64,000 nucleotides of DNA from Hyphomicrobiales bacterium (GTDB taxonomy: Bacteria > Pseudomonadota > Alphaproteobacteria > Rhizobiales > Rhizobiaceae), in the NCBI GenBank assembly GCA_900470155.1, contig UBZT01000021.1:1-64000 (forward strand), read 5' to 3'. The notes under the pieces were generated by a model. The model saw nothing but the letters and a program-made list of their open reading frames with translations. It was not told the DNA's origin and did no database searches. The position numbers were made by a program, and so were the translations under genes. Positions 36,810 through 45,726 of the stretch are shown piece after piece (position 1 is the stretch's first letter; every line of letters starts with the position of its first letter).

Positions 36810-37760
36810 ATGTCTACGAACAGCAATGTGCAAGAAATCGAGGAATTCTCTGAGCGCGTCACTAAGGCGCTTTCCAAAGTCGCGGGCTGGGATGACGGCA
36901 AGGCGACATGGCGGTGGATCTCAGGCGGCGGAGCTCACAAGAATTTCCATGTAACCAGCAGCAGCGGCCAGCAGGCAGTGCTTAAGCTTTGGAATTGTGA
37001 TTGGGAGAGCCTTGGCGTTCTCCCCCCGAGCGCGGTGCCTTTGCTTAATACGGTCGAGGCAGGAAATTTCGGTATCGGCGCGCCAGTGATTGCCGTTATC
37101 GACGACCCCTTGGGTATCATGCTCGAATTCTTGCCCGGCACCTCCGTAGACGCGAAGGATCCTGAGATTCTTGACCTCATCGCGAGGCGTGCACGTAGTC
37201 TCCACGACAGCGGAATGTGCTTCAAGCGAGACTTCAACCCGTTCGCGGAGGCCCGCATCATTTTGGCATCAGCTGAACGAAAGGGTGCGTCACTGCCGGA
37301 TGACTATGCGGAGGTCCGTAAGACGATCAATAAAATCGAACACGCACTTGATCTCAGATCGCGCGAATTCGTGCCCAGTCATAATGACCTCTACAGCGCT
37401 AACATGTTGCGACAATCAGACGGCTCGATCCGCTTCATCGACTACGATTTGTCGGGCAACAGTGACCGCTGCTATGATCTGGGGTTGATCGCCACTTTCG
37501 AGGGGCTCGATCCTCACATGGTCGACAAACTAACCGAAGGCTATTTCGGACGATTCGATGTGAAGCTTCGAGCAAGGACAGAACTTTTCTCGGTCGCCGC
37601 AGATCATCACCAGTTCTCCCTCTTTGCAGTTGCACTGGCGGCTGCCGATATGAATGACGACTATGACTACAGTGGGTATATGAGAGACATTTGGGACCGG
37701 ATACTTACCCGCATTGGAACGCCCGCTTTTGGTAAATTTCTAGATTTAGCAGAATCATGA
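36810..37760 (+). CDS. Aminoglycoside/choline-kinase-fold small-molecule kinase
   Basis: 316 residues of the APH/choline kinase fold. The Brenner motif HNDLYSANML (catalytic aspartate and metal-binding asparagine) lies near residue 190, and the metal-binding FIDYD near 210. It phosphorylates a hydroxyl group on a small molecule. Two genes downstream is a phospho-lyase-like aminotransferase that would act on an O-phosphorylated amino alcohol, so ethanolamine, a methylated ethanolamine or hydroxylysine are more plausible substrates than an antibiotic. Confidence 0.8.
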   Translation: MSTNSNVQEIEEFSERVTKALSKVAGWDDGKATWRWISGGGAHKNFHVTSSSGQQAVLKLWNCDWESLGVLPPSAVPLLNTVEAGNFGIGAPVIAVIDDPLGIMLEFLPGTSVDAKDPEILDLIARRARSLHDSGMCFKRDFNPFAEARIILASAERKGASLPDDYAEVRKTINKIEHALDLRSREFVPSHNDLYSANMLRQSDGSIRFIDYDLSGNSDRCYDLGLIATFEGLDPHMVDKLTEGYFGRFDVKLRARTELFSVAADHHQFSLFAVALAAADMNDDYDYSGYMRDIWDRILTRIGTPAFGKFLDLAES

Positions 37761-37883
37761 AGCTAGCCATGCCAATCCAGCCATTGGTTGTCCTTTCACA
37801 TTTGCATCACTAAGACGGATTTTTGTATGAACGTAGGATTATTGAGCGATCTGTACGATCACCAAATCGGAAAGGATGCGACC

Positions 37884-38495
37884 ATGGCAAGAGGTGCGGA
37901 ACGACTATCGTTGCGTGAACGGAATAAACTTAGAACTCGGCAGGAGATCTTGGATGCTACTCTGGAGGTCTTCAACGAGGACGGGTTTACGGGTACCTCG
38001 ATCGACAAGATTGCGGAACTTGGCGGGATCTCTAAGGGCACTGTCTACGTGTATTTTCCTGACGGATTGAATGACATCTATAGAGAACTCTACGCGGACA
38101 TTACGGAGCGACTGCTGAAGGCAACGAAGAAGGCGCGAGCAGAAACGTCCGACCCTGCTAAGCGGATTGTGGCCATGGCCGAAGCGCTGCTCAAGTTATC
38201 CGAGGTTCCAAGTTTCGGTCGATTCTACGCTGTACTAAGTCCGGAACTACGGCCAGTTCTCGCGCCGGTAGTAGGACAGGCGTCAAAGCGATTTGTCACG
38301 TTCATCGCTGCGGATTTGGAGGAAGCACTTCCAGGCGCTGCAAGTGAAGAGGAGCGCATGGCAATGGCGGAACTGATCGTCGGCTCGATGCGGGAAGCGG
38401 CGAGAATCGTAAGCGAGACGCCAAATAGAAACGGGTCCCTCGTCATGGCACTACGAAGAATAGTGGGCGCCGTCACGTCGGAGACCGTTCGTTAG
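37884..38495 (+). CDS. TetR-family transcriptional regulator
   Basis: 203 residues from the ATG at 37884, which has AAAGGA 7 bases upstream; an earlier ATG at 37827 is possible. The helix-turn-helix lies at about 20-60 (ILDATLEVFNEDGFTGTS, then ISKGTVYVYFP), followed by a helical ligand domain. It sits inside the kinase, TetR, aldehyde dehydrogenase, phospho-lyase run and probably regulates it. Confidence 0.8.
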   Translation: MARGAERLSLRERNKLRTRQEILDATLEVFNEDGFTGTSIDKIAELGGISKGTVYVYFPDGLNDIYRELYADITERLLKATKKARAETSDPAKRIVAMAEALLKLSEVPSFGRFYAVLSPELRPVLAPVVGQASKRFVTFIAADLEEALPGAASEEERMAMAELIVGSMREAARIVSETPNRNGSLVMALRRIVGAVTSETVR

Positions 38496-38555
38496 ACTGC
38501 TAGCCCAATAGAAACCAATCCGGTGCGTTACAGCCTTTTGTGAAGGAAAATAACT

Positions 38556-39965
38556 TTGAAGACATATTCCTTAATCATCGGTGGCAAGACAATACCAACA
38601 TATACGCACATGGAAGTCAGGAATCCTGCCTCCGCCGGCGTGGTAGGAATGGCTCCTAAAGCCACGCTTGAGCATTTGGAGCAGGCAGTTACGGTTGCTG
38701 AGCACGCGTTCAGAACATGGGGTGCATTGAGTTCCGAACGTCGCGCTGAAGCCTGTATGGCTGTTGCACAGAAGATTGAGGATCATGCAGAGGAGCTTGC
38801 CCAACTCATCACGCGCGAACAGGGAAAACCGCTGAATGGAAACGGCTCCCGCTGGGAAGTAGGTGGTGCTGTTGCTTGGGCGCGCTACACAGCCACACTG
38901 GATACGCCGATAGAAGTCCTGCAGGATAATGGTGATGGTAAAGTCGAACTCCTGCGCAAACCACTCGGTGTCGTGGGGTCTATCACGCCTTGGAATTACC
39001 CCGTCCTGATCGCTATCTGGCATATCCTCCCAGCCATACGCACGGGCAATACCGTCATCATCAAACCCTCACCTTTGACACCTCTGTCGACGATCAGACT
39101 GGTCGAACTGATCAACGAAGTGCTCCCACCGGGTGTGGTGAACTGCATCGCCGGCGAGGACCATCTCGGTCCCGCCATGGCCGCACACAAGTCGATTCGA
39201 AAGATCGTTTTCACGGGTTCCTGCGCCACTGGCCAGAAGATCATGAAGACCGCAGCTGAAACGATGAAGCGCTTGACATTGGAAATGGGTGGAAACGACG
39301 CTGGTATTGTCCTACCCGATGTCAGCCCCGAACAGATCATCGAAAATCTCTTCTGGGGCGCATTTTTGAACAGTGGCCAAACGTGTGCTGCTCTGAAACG
39401 GCTCTATGTGCACGAGAGCGTATATGAGGAGGTGTGCGCCAAGTTGGCGGAGTTTGCCAATCGCATTCCCGTCGGGGACGGCCTTCTCGAGGACAGCCTG
39501 CTAGGCCCGATTCAAAACAAGCGGCAATTCGACAGAATTGTCGAATTGGTTGAATTGGCCAAAATAGAGGGCGGTAGAGTGCTGACCGGTGGAGAGATCA
39601 AACGAAAAGGCCCCGGGTTCTTTTATCCGGTCACGCTGATCGCTGACTTAAGCAATGGCTCTCGTCTAGTGGACGAGGAGCAATTTGGGCCAGTATTGCC
39701 GATCATTAAGTATCGCGATTTGGATGAAGTCATCTCGCTCGCCAATGATAATCCCAACGGCCTTGGTGGCTCGGTTTGGTCGCGCGATCTCACAAGGGCA
39801 GCCGAAGTTGCCTCCAGAATGGAGTGTGGCTCAGTCTGGATCAACAAACACGGCGCCATTCAGCCCAACGCCCCCTTTGGCGGCACCAAGACCTCGGGAT
39901 TCGGCGTGGAATTCGCGATCGAGGGCTTGAAGGAATTCACCGACATTCAAGTCATCTTTTCATAA
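38556..39965 (+). CDS. NAD(P)-dependent aldehyde dehydrogenase (copy 2)
   Basis: 469 residues, full length, with catalytic cysteine NSGQTCAALKR and glutamate LEMGGNDAG. The start is TTG, 8 bases after GAAGGA. It is a close paralogue of the copy at 28.9-30.3 kb, on the opposite strand. It lies 27 bases before the phospho-lyase-like gene, so it should oxidise the aldehyde that enzyme releases. Confidence 0.87.
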   Translation: MKTYSLIIGGKTIPTYTHMEVRNPASAGVVGMAPKATLEHLEQAVTVAEHAFRTWGALSSERRAEACMAVAQKIEDHAEELAQLITREQGKPLNGNGSRWEVGGAVAWARYTATLDTPIEVLQDNGDGKVELLRKPLGVVGSITPWNYPVLIAIWHILPAIRTGNTVIIKPSPLTPLSTIRLVELINEVLPPGVVNCIAGEDHLGPAMAAHKSIRKIVFTGSCATGQKIMKTAAETMKRLTLEMGGNDAGIVLPDVSPEQIIENLFWGAFLNSGQTCAALKRLYVHESVYEEVCAKLAEFANRIPVGDGLLEDSLLGPIQNKRQFDRIVELVELAKIEGGRVLTGGEIKRKGPGFFYPVTLIADLSNGSRLVDEEQFGPVLPIIKYRDLDEVISLANDNPNGLGGSVWSRDLTRAAEVASRMECGSVWINKHGAIQPNAPFGGTKTSGFGVEFAIEGLKEFTDIQVIFS

Positions 39966-39992
39966 CATTACTGTGTCTGATGAGGTCAGAAA

Positions 39993-41303
39993 ATGAACGC
40001 TTTCCAGAACATGACATCGTCAAGGACACAACTGATGATGGCCAGAAGAGAACGTCTGCTAGGACCTAACAATCCTACCTTCTACGAAGAACCGGTTCAT
40101 TTCGTTCGGGGCGAAGGCGTCTGGCTGTACGATGCGCACGGTAGAAGATATCTCGATGCTTACAACAACGTGCCGCACGTGGGCCACTGTCACCCACATG
40201 TCGTTGAGGCGATCTCGCGTCAGGCGTCCACCCTCAATACACACACACGCTATCTTCACGATACCATACTGGACTATGCGGAGCGCTTGACAGCCACATT
40301 CCACCGCTCCCTGTCGACTGCATTGTTCACATGCACAGGAAGTGAAGCCAACGATGTTGCATTAAGGATGGCGCGTACCGCTACCGGTAATCGCGGCATC
40401 ATCGTCACCGATTTTACGTATCATGGCAACACAACGGCTGTGATGGAACTTGCAACGCTGCTGCCCCGTGAAGACGGCTTCAGTACCTACCTGCGAACCA
40501 TTCCCGCTCCAGATAGTTATCATTTGGAGCCTGGGGAAGTCACCAAAGAGGACATGGCAACTCGGGTACTCCACCATCTCGATGCAGCGATTGCATCTCT
40601 GCAGGACGCGGGACATGGCGTGGCTGGCATCTTGCTGTGCCCAATTTTCGCCAATGAAGGATTCCCAGATCTTCCCGCCAGCTTCCTCGAAAGCATCGCA
40701 ACAAAAGTAAGAGCAGCAGGCGGACTCGTAATTGCCGACGAAGTCCAGTCGGGATTTGGCCGGACGGGCGGCGGCATGTGGGGTCACCAGTATTCCGGTT
40801 TCGTTCCTGACATTGCGACTATGGGCAAGCCGATGGGCAACGGCCACCCGATAGGCGGCTTGGTGACTACCTCCGATATCATGCACTCCTTCCGCACGAA
40901 GAACCTCTACTTCAACACATTCGGGGGTAATCCCGTTTCCTGTGCCGCCGGCCTTGCCGTTCTCGAAGTTATCGAGCGCGAGAAGCTGATCGAGAACGCC
41001 CGGGTAGTCGGAGCCTACTCCAAGAACAAAATGTTGGAACTCCGGGAGAAATTCGGCTTTCTGGGAGATGTACGTGGTGCTGGTCTATTTTTCGGCGCCG
41101 AGTTTATCAGACCGGGTGAACGCCTGGCCGCAGATCCGAAACTTGCCAAGCAAGCGACGAATTTAATGCGGGAAAATGGCGTCGTCATGGGACTCATCGG
41201 TAGAAAAGAGAACCTCTTTAAAATCCGACCTCCCATGCCTTTCTCCAAATCCAATTCCGACTATCTTTTCGAAATCTTGTATCACGTCTTGCGTCGTCTC
41301 TAG
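39993..41303 (+). CDS. Class III PLP enzyme resembling ethanolamine-phosphate / phosphohydroxylysine phospho-lyase
   Basis: 436 residues, class III aminotransferase fold. The PLP lysine is in ATMGKPMGNGHP near residue 278, with the aspartate in ADEVQSGFGRTG. The segment NNVPHVGHCHP near residue 58, followed by LNTHTRYLHD and GSEAND, closely follows the pattern I recall for the animal phospho-lyases AGXT2L1/AGXT2L2 rather than ordinary transaminases. Those eliminate ammonia and phosphate from an O-phosphorylated amino alcohol, leaving an aldehyde. A kinase and an aldehyde dehydrogenase in the same gene run fit exactly. A conventional omega-transaminase is the alternative. Confidence 0.75.
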   Translation: MNAFQNMTSSRTQLMMARRERLLGPNNPTFYEEPVHFVRGEGVWLYDAHGRRYLDAYNNVPHVGHCHPHVVEAISRQASTLNTHTRYLHDTILDYAERLTATFHRSLSTALFTCTGSEANDVALRMARTATGNRGIIVTDFTYHGNTTAVMELATLLPREDGFSTYLRTIPAPDSYHLEPGEVTKEDMATRVLHHLDAAIASLQDAGHGVAGILLCPIFANEGFPDLPASFLESIATKVRAAGGLVIADEVQSGFGRTGGGMWGHQYSGFVPDIATMGKPMGNGHPIGGLVTTSDIMHSFRTKNLYFNTFGGNPVSCAAGLAVLEVIEREKLIENARVVGAYSKNKMLELREKFGFLGDVRGAGLFFGAEFIRPGERLAADPKLAKQATNLMRENGVVMGLIGRKENLFKIRPPMPFSKSNSDYLFEILYHVLRRL

Positions 41304-41515
41304 ACTAACAGGGCACCTTAGAATTGGTTGGACGCGCCCGACCACCGTAACGACCAAACGTTCGAAGTCTCTCGGTGGCAAATAACTAAGCTGCCATGCT
41401 GACAGTCCAAGAGAATCGATCCGACATCAAAGGAGCGCGCTTACGTGAGGTCCTGGCACCTGCAGGTTGACTTTATCACAATCAAGCTACAGGTGCCGGC
41501 AGCCTCCAGCTCTAA
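41304..41515. other. Intergenic region with long imperfect hairpin
   Basis: No gene seen. The only structure is the hairpin at 41455-41498, listed separately. Confidence 0.5.
41455..41498. terminator. Long imperfect hairpin between phospho-lyase gene and chemoreceptor remnant
   Basis: GGCACCTG at 41455 pairs with CAGGTGCC at 41491. Pairing continues inward with two mismatches through TTGA/TCAA around an 11-base loop, giving 14 of 16 pairs. There is no T-run. It could terminate the convergent transcripts or be a relic of a mobile sequence end. Confidence 0.4.
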
Positions 41516-41947
41516 TTAGAACTCCTCCCAATCTGCCTTAACGGCATGCGCTAAGCCTGAGCCTGCACCTTTTCCATGACCGAAAGCGCCTGCAACCTTC
41601 CTGGCGAGCGCGCGAGCAGCAGATGGCACGGCTTGGTGCTCACTCACGGAGGCGACCACAGTGTGCTTGGACGTGCCAAGTGACTGGTTAGCTTTTGCGG
41701 TACGGAACTGTGAGACAAGTCGACTCAATTCATCAGCTTCGCTGGCGAGTGAATGGCTTGCCGCAGTCTGCTCTTCGACCATTGCGGCATTTTTCTGGGT
41801 CGCCTGATCGATGTTGTTCACTGCTTCACTGATTTCTTTGATACCAGTGGACTGCTCCCGAGATGAACGAACGATGGCCGACACGTTTTTATCAATTTCT
41901 TGTACCTGATTGATGATTTCTAACAGGGAGGTGCCTGTCTCAGGTCA
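41516..41947 (-). pseudogene. 3' remnant of a methyl-accepting chemotaxis protein
   Basis: About 143 codons match the last part of an MCP signalling domain (SSREQSTGIKEISEAVN, then QKNAAMVEEQTAASH, then a variable tail ending in WEEF, as expected for a CheR/CheB tether). The frame is stopped by TGA just upstream of the first matching residue, and the sequence beyond has no MCP character. The sensor and adaptation regions are missing, so this is a truncated gene at a recombination junction. Confidence 0.75.
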
Positions 41948-42360
41948 TAACCAATTGTCTGAAAGAACCTTTTCACTGCCTGACCGAAGAGCAGTGAAAT
42001 GGAAAAGTGTCTTGAACTCACGCGACATCCAAAAGACCTCAGGTCTGGACAGGATTCGAACCACCGCCCCGTTCGTCCGCCCCTAAGATCGGTGAATGCT
42101 TCGGCTCTTGATTTAATGATTGTCGATATGTGCTCCCTGAGCGCAGCGCTTGGCCTTTTTGCTCGACCCAACGATTTGTGAAGACGCTAATCGGGTCGCT
42201 TTCAGCGGCGACGCTGGCCGTGGAGCGGGTCGGCTAAAGCGTCCAACCGCTCGCCTAGGCGCGGTGCATTTTGATAGTCGCGTGAACGTCTGAACTCGCA
42301 TAAGGAACGGTCCTTCCACTTCCGGCCATGGACCACGCACGGCTTGCCGACCGTCGAAGT
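41948..42360. other. Non-coding junction between catabolic island and trb operon
   Basis: 413 bases without a supportable gene. It contains a GATTCGAACC string (near 42054) reminiscent of a tRNA T-arm on the minus strand, but no tRNA folds around it, and small GC-rich inverted repeats around 42245-42265. It marks the boundary where the MCP is truncated and trbI ends. Confidence 0.4.
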
Positions 42361-43677
42361 CTAGGGTCGGTATGTCCCTGGCAATATGACGTCCTGATCG
42401 ACCAAAACGTTAAACTTGTACCCCGGCCGTATCTCCAACGTAGGCTGGACACTGAGGTTCCGGCTGATTGTCTGCTCCGCGAGTCGACCGAAGCTCTCCG
42501 CGAAATTCCGCCTTGCCGCATCTGATGCCGTATCCTGCGTGGCAAGCGTCGAACTTTCGGGTATGGACGCATCGATCCCGGTTCCAATCAGCGCGATCAG
42601 CGCCGCTGAGCCGAACGTCCTCCAATAATGGTTGTTCACCTTGTCGTGGAAGCCACCGTAGCCTTGCGTGTCCGTGCCCGCCATCCCGCCAATCTGTAGC
42701 GTGGATCCATCAGGGAAGATGATATCGGTCCAGACGACGAGAACCCGGCTTTGCCCGAACGACACCTTGCTGTCGTAGCGCCCGAAGAGCTTCGCTCCTT
42801 GCGGGATCAGCAGGCGATGCCCGGTCGCGCTGTCGTAGACATTCTGGCTGACCTGGGCTGTGATACGACCGGGCAGGTCCGAATTGATGCCTGTTATCAG
42901 CGTCGCCGGAATGACCGATCCGCGCTTGAGTTCATACGGCGACTGCTGTGGCACGACACGATTTGGGAGATATCCGAGTTCCTTGAGATCGGCGTTGAAA
43001 AAGTCCTCTTTGGAGTTCTGCCCGTTCGGATCGACATTCTGCCCGCCGAGACCAGCCCGCAACGCGGCGGCATAGAGATCCGAGGAGCCGCCGGCGGTTG
43101 TCGACGGCGAAGTGTTTGTCGTCGTTCCGGCCGAGTTGGTGTCGTCAGCCCTCGCTTGCAGCTTGCCGCGATCAATCGCGAGCGGTGCGTCATAGGCCGC
43201 ATCATTCGCCTGCAGCCGAGCCATGCGTTGACGATGCCGCTCGCGCAGATATTGCTCCCGTTGTTCGCGCTCGAGGCGGGCCCGCCAGACCTCCTCGTTT
43301 TCCACTTCCTGCCCGCGCTGCTGTTCCTGGTTTTGTCCCGGCTGCGGCGTGAAGGGATTGCTTGTCTTTTCGTCGGTCTGCTTTGTCTCGACAGGAGTCG
43401 GCTGGAACGTCGTCTGCTGCTGCGGCTCGCCGATGATGCCGTCCGTCACGCCGCGCTTGATCTGGTCGGCGAAGGTTGAAGCCGGATTGCCCGAGCTTGT
43501 GTCCGGTCCGCTGTCCTTTCCGAAGTGGAGACCACGGGACGAGAGCCCGTAGAAAATCACGCCCAGGAAAGCGATGACCAAAGCGATTGCCACGATAATC
43601 GGCAGGCGGTTGATCCGCTTGATGCCAGATTCCGCTTCGGCATTCGCAGCGCCGCCAAGTTGCAAGGATTGGACCAT
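42361..43677 (-). CDS. trbI: Conjugal transfer protein TrbI (VirB10 family)
   Basis: 438 residues. A single N-terminal membrane helix (about 25-46) is followed by a long proline/glutamine-rich periplasmic linker and the conserved VirB10 C-terminal domain (ATLITGINSDLPGRITAQVSQ, then LIPQGAKLFGRYDS). It spans the envelope and links inner-membrane ATPases to the outer-membrane core. Last gene of the trb operon. Confidence 0.92.
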   Translation of the reverse strand: MVQSLQLGGAANAEAESGIKRINRLPIIVAIALVIAFLGVIFYGLSSRGLHFGKDSGPDTSSGNPASTFADQIKRGVTDGIIGEPQQQTTFQPTPVETKQTDEKTSNPFTPQPGQNQEQQRGQEVENEEVWRARLEREQREQYLRERHRQRMARLQANDAAYDAPLAIDRGKLQARADDTNSAGTTTNTSPSTTAGGSSDLYAAALRAGLGGQNVDPNGQNSKEDFFNADLKELGYLPNRVVPQQSPYELKRGSVIPATLITGINSDLPGRITAQVSQNVYDSATGHRLLIPQGAKLFGRYDSKVSFGQSRVLVVWTDIIFPDGSTLQIGGMAGTDTQGYGGFHDKVNNHYWRTFGSAALIALIGTGIDASIPESSTLATQDTASDAARRNFAESFGRLAEQTISRNLSVQPTLEIRPGYKFNVLVDQDVILPGTYRP

Positions 43678-43688
43678 GATGCTTCCCT

Positions 43689-44162
43689 TCAGCCACGTCG
43701 CATCAGTGAGAGCGCGCTCGCCGGCGCAGCACCGCTGGCAGTCACGGTGTAGGCCCGGCCGAGCTCGACGCTATCGGTCGAAAGGCGCGCCAGCACTTGT
43801 CCGTCGAAGGGCACGATCACATAGGCGAGCGGGATGATCTTCGTACCATTGTCCGTCCTCTGGTCGGTAACGACGGCATAACCCCAGCCTTTCAGCGCCG
43901 CCTCCAGAGCCTGCCCGAAGGGTGACGCATCTGCCTTCAGCGCAACCGTCGCCTTGCCGGGTCCGATATGCTCGGCAAGGCGGCTGACCATATCGCCGGC
44001 AATGGCGCTTGCCGCCGGGCCGGAGATCTCGGGTGGTGCGTTGCTCGCGACGAGACCGTCAGTCCCCATCGACTGGCATCCGGAGAGGAGGATGGCGAAG
44101 GTGCCAGTTGCGGCAAGGGCGCGGATGGGGCGCAACAGGAGATCGTGGGCAAAAGCTCGCAT
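43689..44162 (-). CDS. trbH: Conjugal transfer lipoprotein TrbH
   Basis: 157 residues with a signal sequence ending in LLSGC, a lipobox whose cysteine should be lipidated. Its size and place between trbG and trbI match TrbH of Ti-type plasmids. The ATG overlaps the trbG stop as TGATG; a GTG one codon earlier is possible. Probably supports the outer-membrane part of the channel, like VirB7. Confidence 0.85.
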   Translation of the reverse strand: MRAFAHDLLLRPIRALAATGTFAILLSGCQSMGTDGLVASNAPPEISGPAASAIAGDMVSRLAEHIGPGKATVALKADASPFGQALEAALKGWGYAVVTDQRTDNGTKIIPLAYVIVPFDGQVLARLSTDSVELGRAYTVTASGAAPASALSLMRRG

Positions 44163-45016
44163 CACCGTCCTCCTCTTCTGATCGTCACCTTCTCCTGTTT
44201 CCAGCCGACGCCCGAGACCAGCACCGCGCGATCGACATGATAATCGACGACCATCATGTCGCCCTTCATCCGGTAGTTGACGATGCGGTTCTGGCCGCCA
44301 GATGTGACGAAGAGCACCGGTGCATCCTGGCCGGAGATCGAGCGCGGGAACTGGATGTAGGTTTTCAGGCCATCGGAATAGACTCGTGTCGGCCGCCAGC
44401 CGGCCCTGCCTGAGACCGAATAGGAAAAGTTCAACTGCTCGGCCGGCACGCCGGCGCCGGGGATGGTGCTCGCCTCGAGGCGGGCGTTGATGTCGGCGAG
44501 CTTCGCAGAGACATCCTCCGGATACTCGAAACCGACACGGGCCATGTATTGGCTCGAATGCGACTTGAGCTGGATATGATAGGTCCGCCGAGAGGTCGTG
44601 ACCACCATCGAGGTGACGAGACCAGGCTCAGACGGCTTGACGATCAGATGGATCGCCTGACCACCGGCCGCCCCTGACGTGGCCGGTTCGACCTTCCACC
44701 GCACAGTGTCGCCAACCAACACGTCGCGAACGACTTCCCCGCCCTGAAGCTCGATATCGCAGACCTGCAGCGGTGAGCAGACAACCGAGGGCTGAACCTC
44801 GCCATATAGAAAGATCACCTTGCCGTCGGCTCCCTTGGTCACGAGACCACGCGATCCGCGCCACTGGCCGGAGATGCTCACGCCCTTCGCCTCATTGGCT
44901 GTGACGCCATCGGCCGCAACGGTATCGAGAGGTGCAAGGGCGGAGAACGCCAGCGCCGCTGATATGATGGCGCTGGCAGTCAGCATGGCCGGATAGTTCT
45001 CAAGTCGGATATTCAT
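44162..45016 (-). CDS. trbG: Conjugal transfer protein TrbG (VirB9 family)
   Basis: 284 residues. It has a signal peptide with cleavage after VAA near residue 35, then the VirB9 pattern: an N-terminal beta domain with IFLYGEVQPSVVCSPL, and a C-terminal domain with WRPTRVYSDGLKTYIQFP. Part of the outer-membrane core complex with TrbH and TrbI. Confidence 0.92.
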   Translation of the reverse strand: MNIRLENYPAMLTASAIISAALAFSALAPLDTVAADGVTANEAKGVSISGQWRGSRGLVTKGADGKVIFLYGEVQPSVVCSPLQVCDIELQGGEVVRDVLVGDTVRWKVEPATSGAAGGQAIHLIVKPSEPGLVTSMVVTTSRRTYHIQLKSHSSQYMARVGFEYPEDVSAKLADINARLEASTIPGAGVPAEQLNFSYSVSGRAGWRPTRVYSDGLKTYIQFPRSISGQDAPVLFVTSGGQNRIVNYRMKGDMMVVDYHVDRAVLVSGVGWKQEKVTIRRGGR

Positions 45017-45032
45017 GTTCGGGCCATGCCTT

Positions 45033-45710
45033 TCAAAGCTGCGCAGTCCAGTCGAAGTCCCTGACGTAGAGACCGATGGGGTTGAGACGGATGACGCCCT
45101 CGTCCTGCGGCGGCGTGAGGGTCACGGTTGCGATGCCGCGGAAGCGGCGTGTTGCCGTCTCCTTGCCGCGACGGTCTCGCTCGAACTCGGTCCAGTCGAG
45201 CTGATAGGACTGGTTCGACAGAGCGACGATGTTGTTGACCTCGACCGCCACCGTCGCAGTCTTCGCTTTCTCGAAGGGCGAATTGGAACGGAACCAGGCA
45301 TTGACCTTCTCTGTCGCCGGATCCGAGGTCCGGAGCAGGCCGTAGGTCCGGTCGATATATTGCTTTTGCACCACCGCATCCGGCGTCACGCTTCGGAAGT
45401 TCGAGACGAAGCTGCCGAGCGTGGCGCGCACCACACGCGGGTCGGCATATTCGATCTGCTGCGGGAAGCCGGCATTGGAGGCCGTTCCGAGCTTGTCGAC
45501 CTCGACGATATAGGGAACGAGTTTCACCTGCGTGCTTTGATAAAGTGCGTAAGTGAAGCCGATCACCGCCATGGTCATGCCCGTGATGCCGACGATGCGC
45601 CAGGCCGCGGCGGCCTTCACATAGGAGCCATAGCGCTCGTTCCATTCGTTGCGCGCAGCGAGATAAGGATTGGCGATAGGGGGAATATTTGGCGGATTGC
45701 GTCCGGCCAT
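45033..45710 (-). CDS. trbF: Conjugal transfer protein TrbF (VirB8 family)
   Basis: 225 residues from MAGRNPP. It has a cytoplasmic N-terminus, one membrane helix at about 38-58 and a periplasmic VirB8-like domain. Inner-membrane assembly factor of the channel. A much longer upstream frame on this strand overlaps trbL and is not translated here. Confidence 0.92.
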   Translation of the reverse strand: MAGRNPPNIPPIANPYLAARNEWNERYGSYVKAAAAWRIVGITGMTMAVIGFTYALYQSTQVKLVPYIVEVDKLGTASNAGFPQQIEYADPRVVRATLGSFVSNFRSVTPDAVVQKQYIDRTYGLLRTSDPATEKVNAWFRSNSPFEKAKTATVAVEVNNIVALSNQSYQLDWTEFERDRRGKETATRRFRGIATVTLTPPQDEGVIRLNPIGLYVRDFDWTAQL

Positions 45711-45726
45711 GGGGATCAGCCTCCAG

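Noticed and set aside
42040..42110. tRNA-like minus-strand string (GGTTCGAATCC type) in the junction
   Set aside because: Only a T-loop-like string is present. The T-stem does not pair well, and no anticodon or acceptor arms can be found around it.
42241..42270. GC-rich palindrome around CGCCTAGGCG as a terminator for trbI
   Set aside because: The stem needs a bulge and a minimal loop, and it lacks a T-run in the trbI direction.
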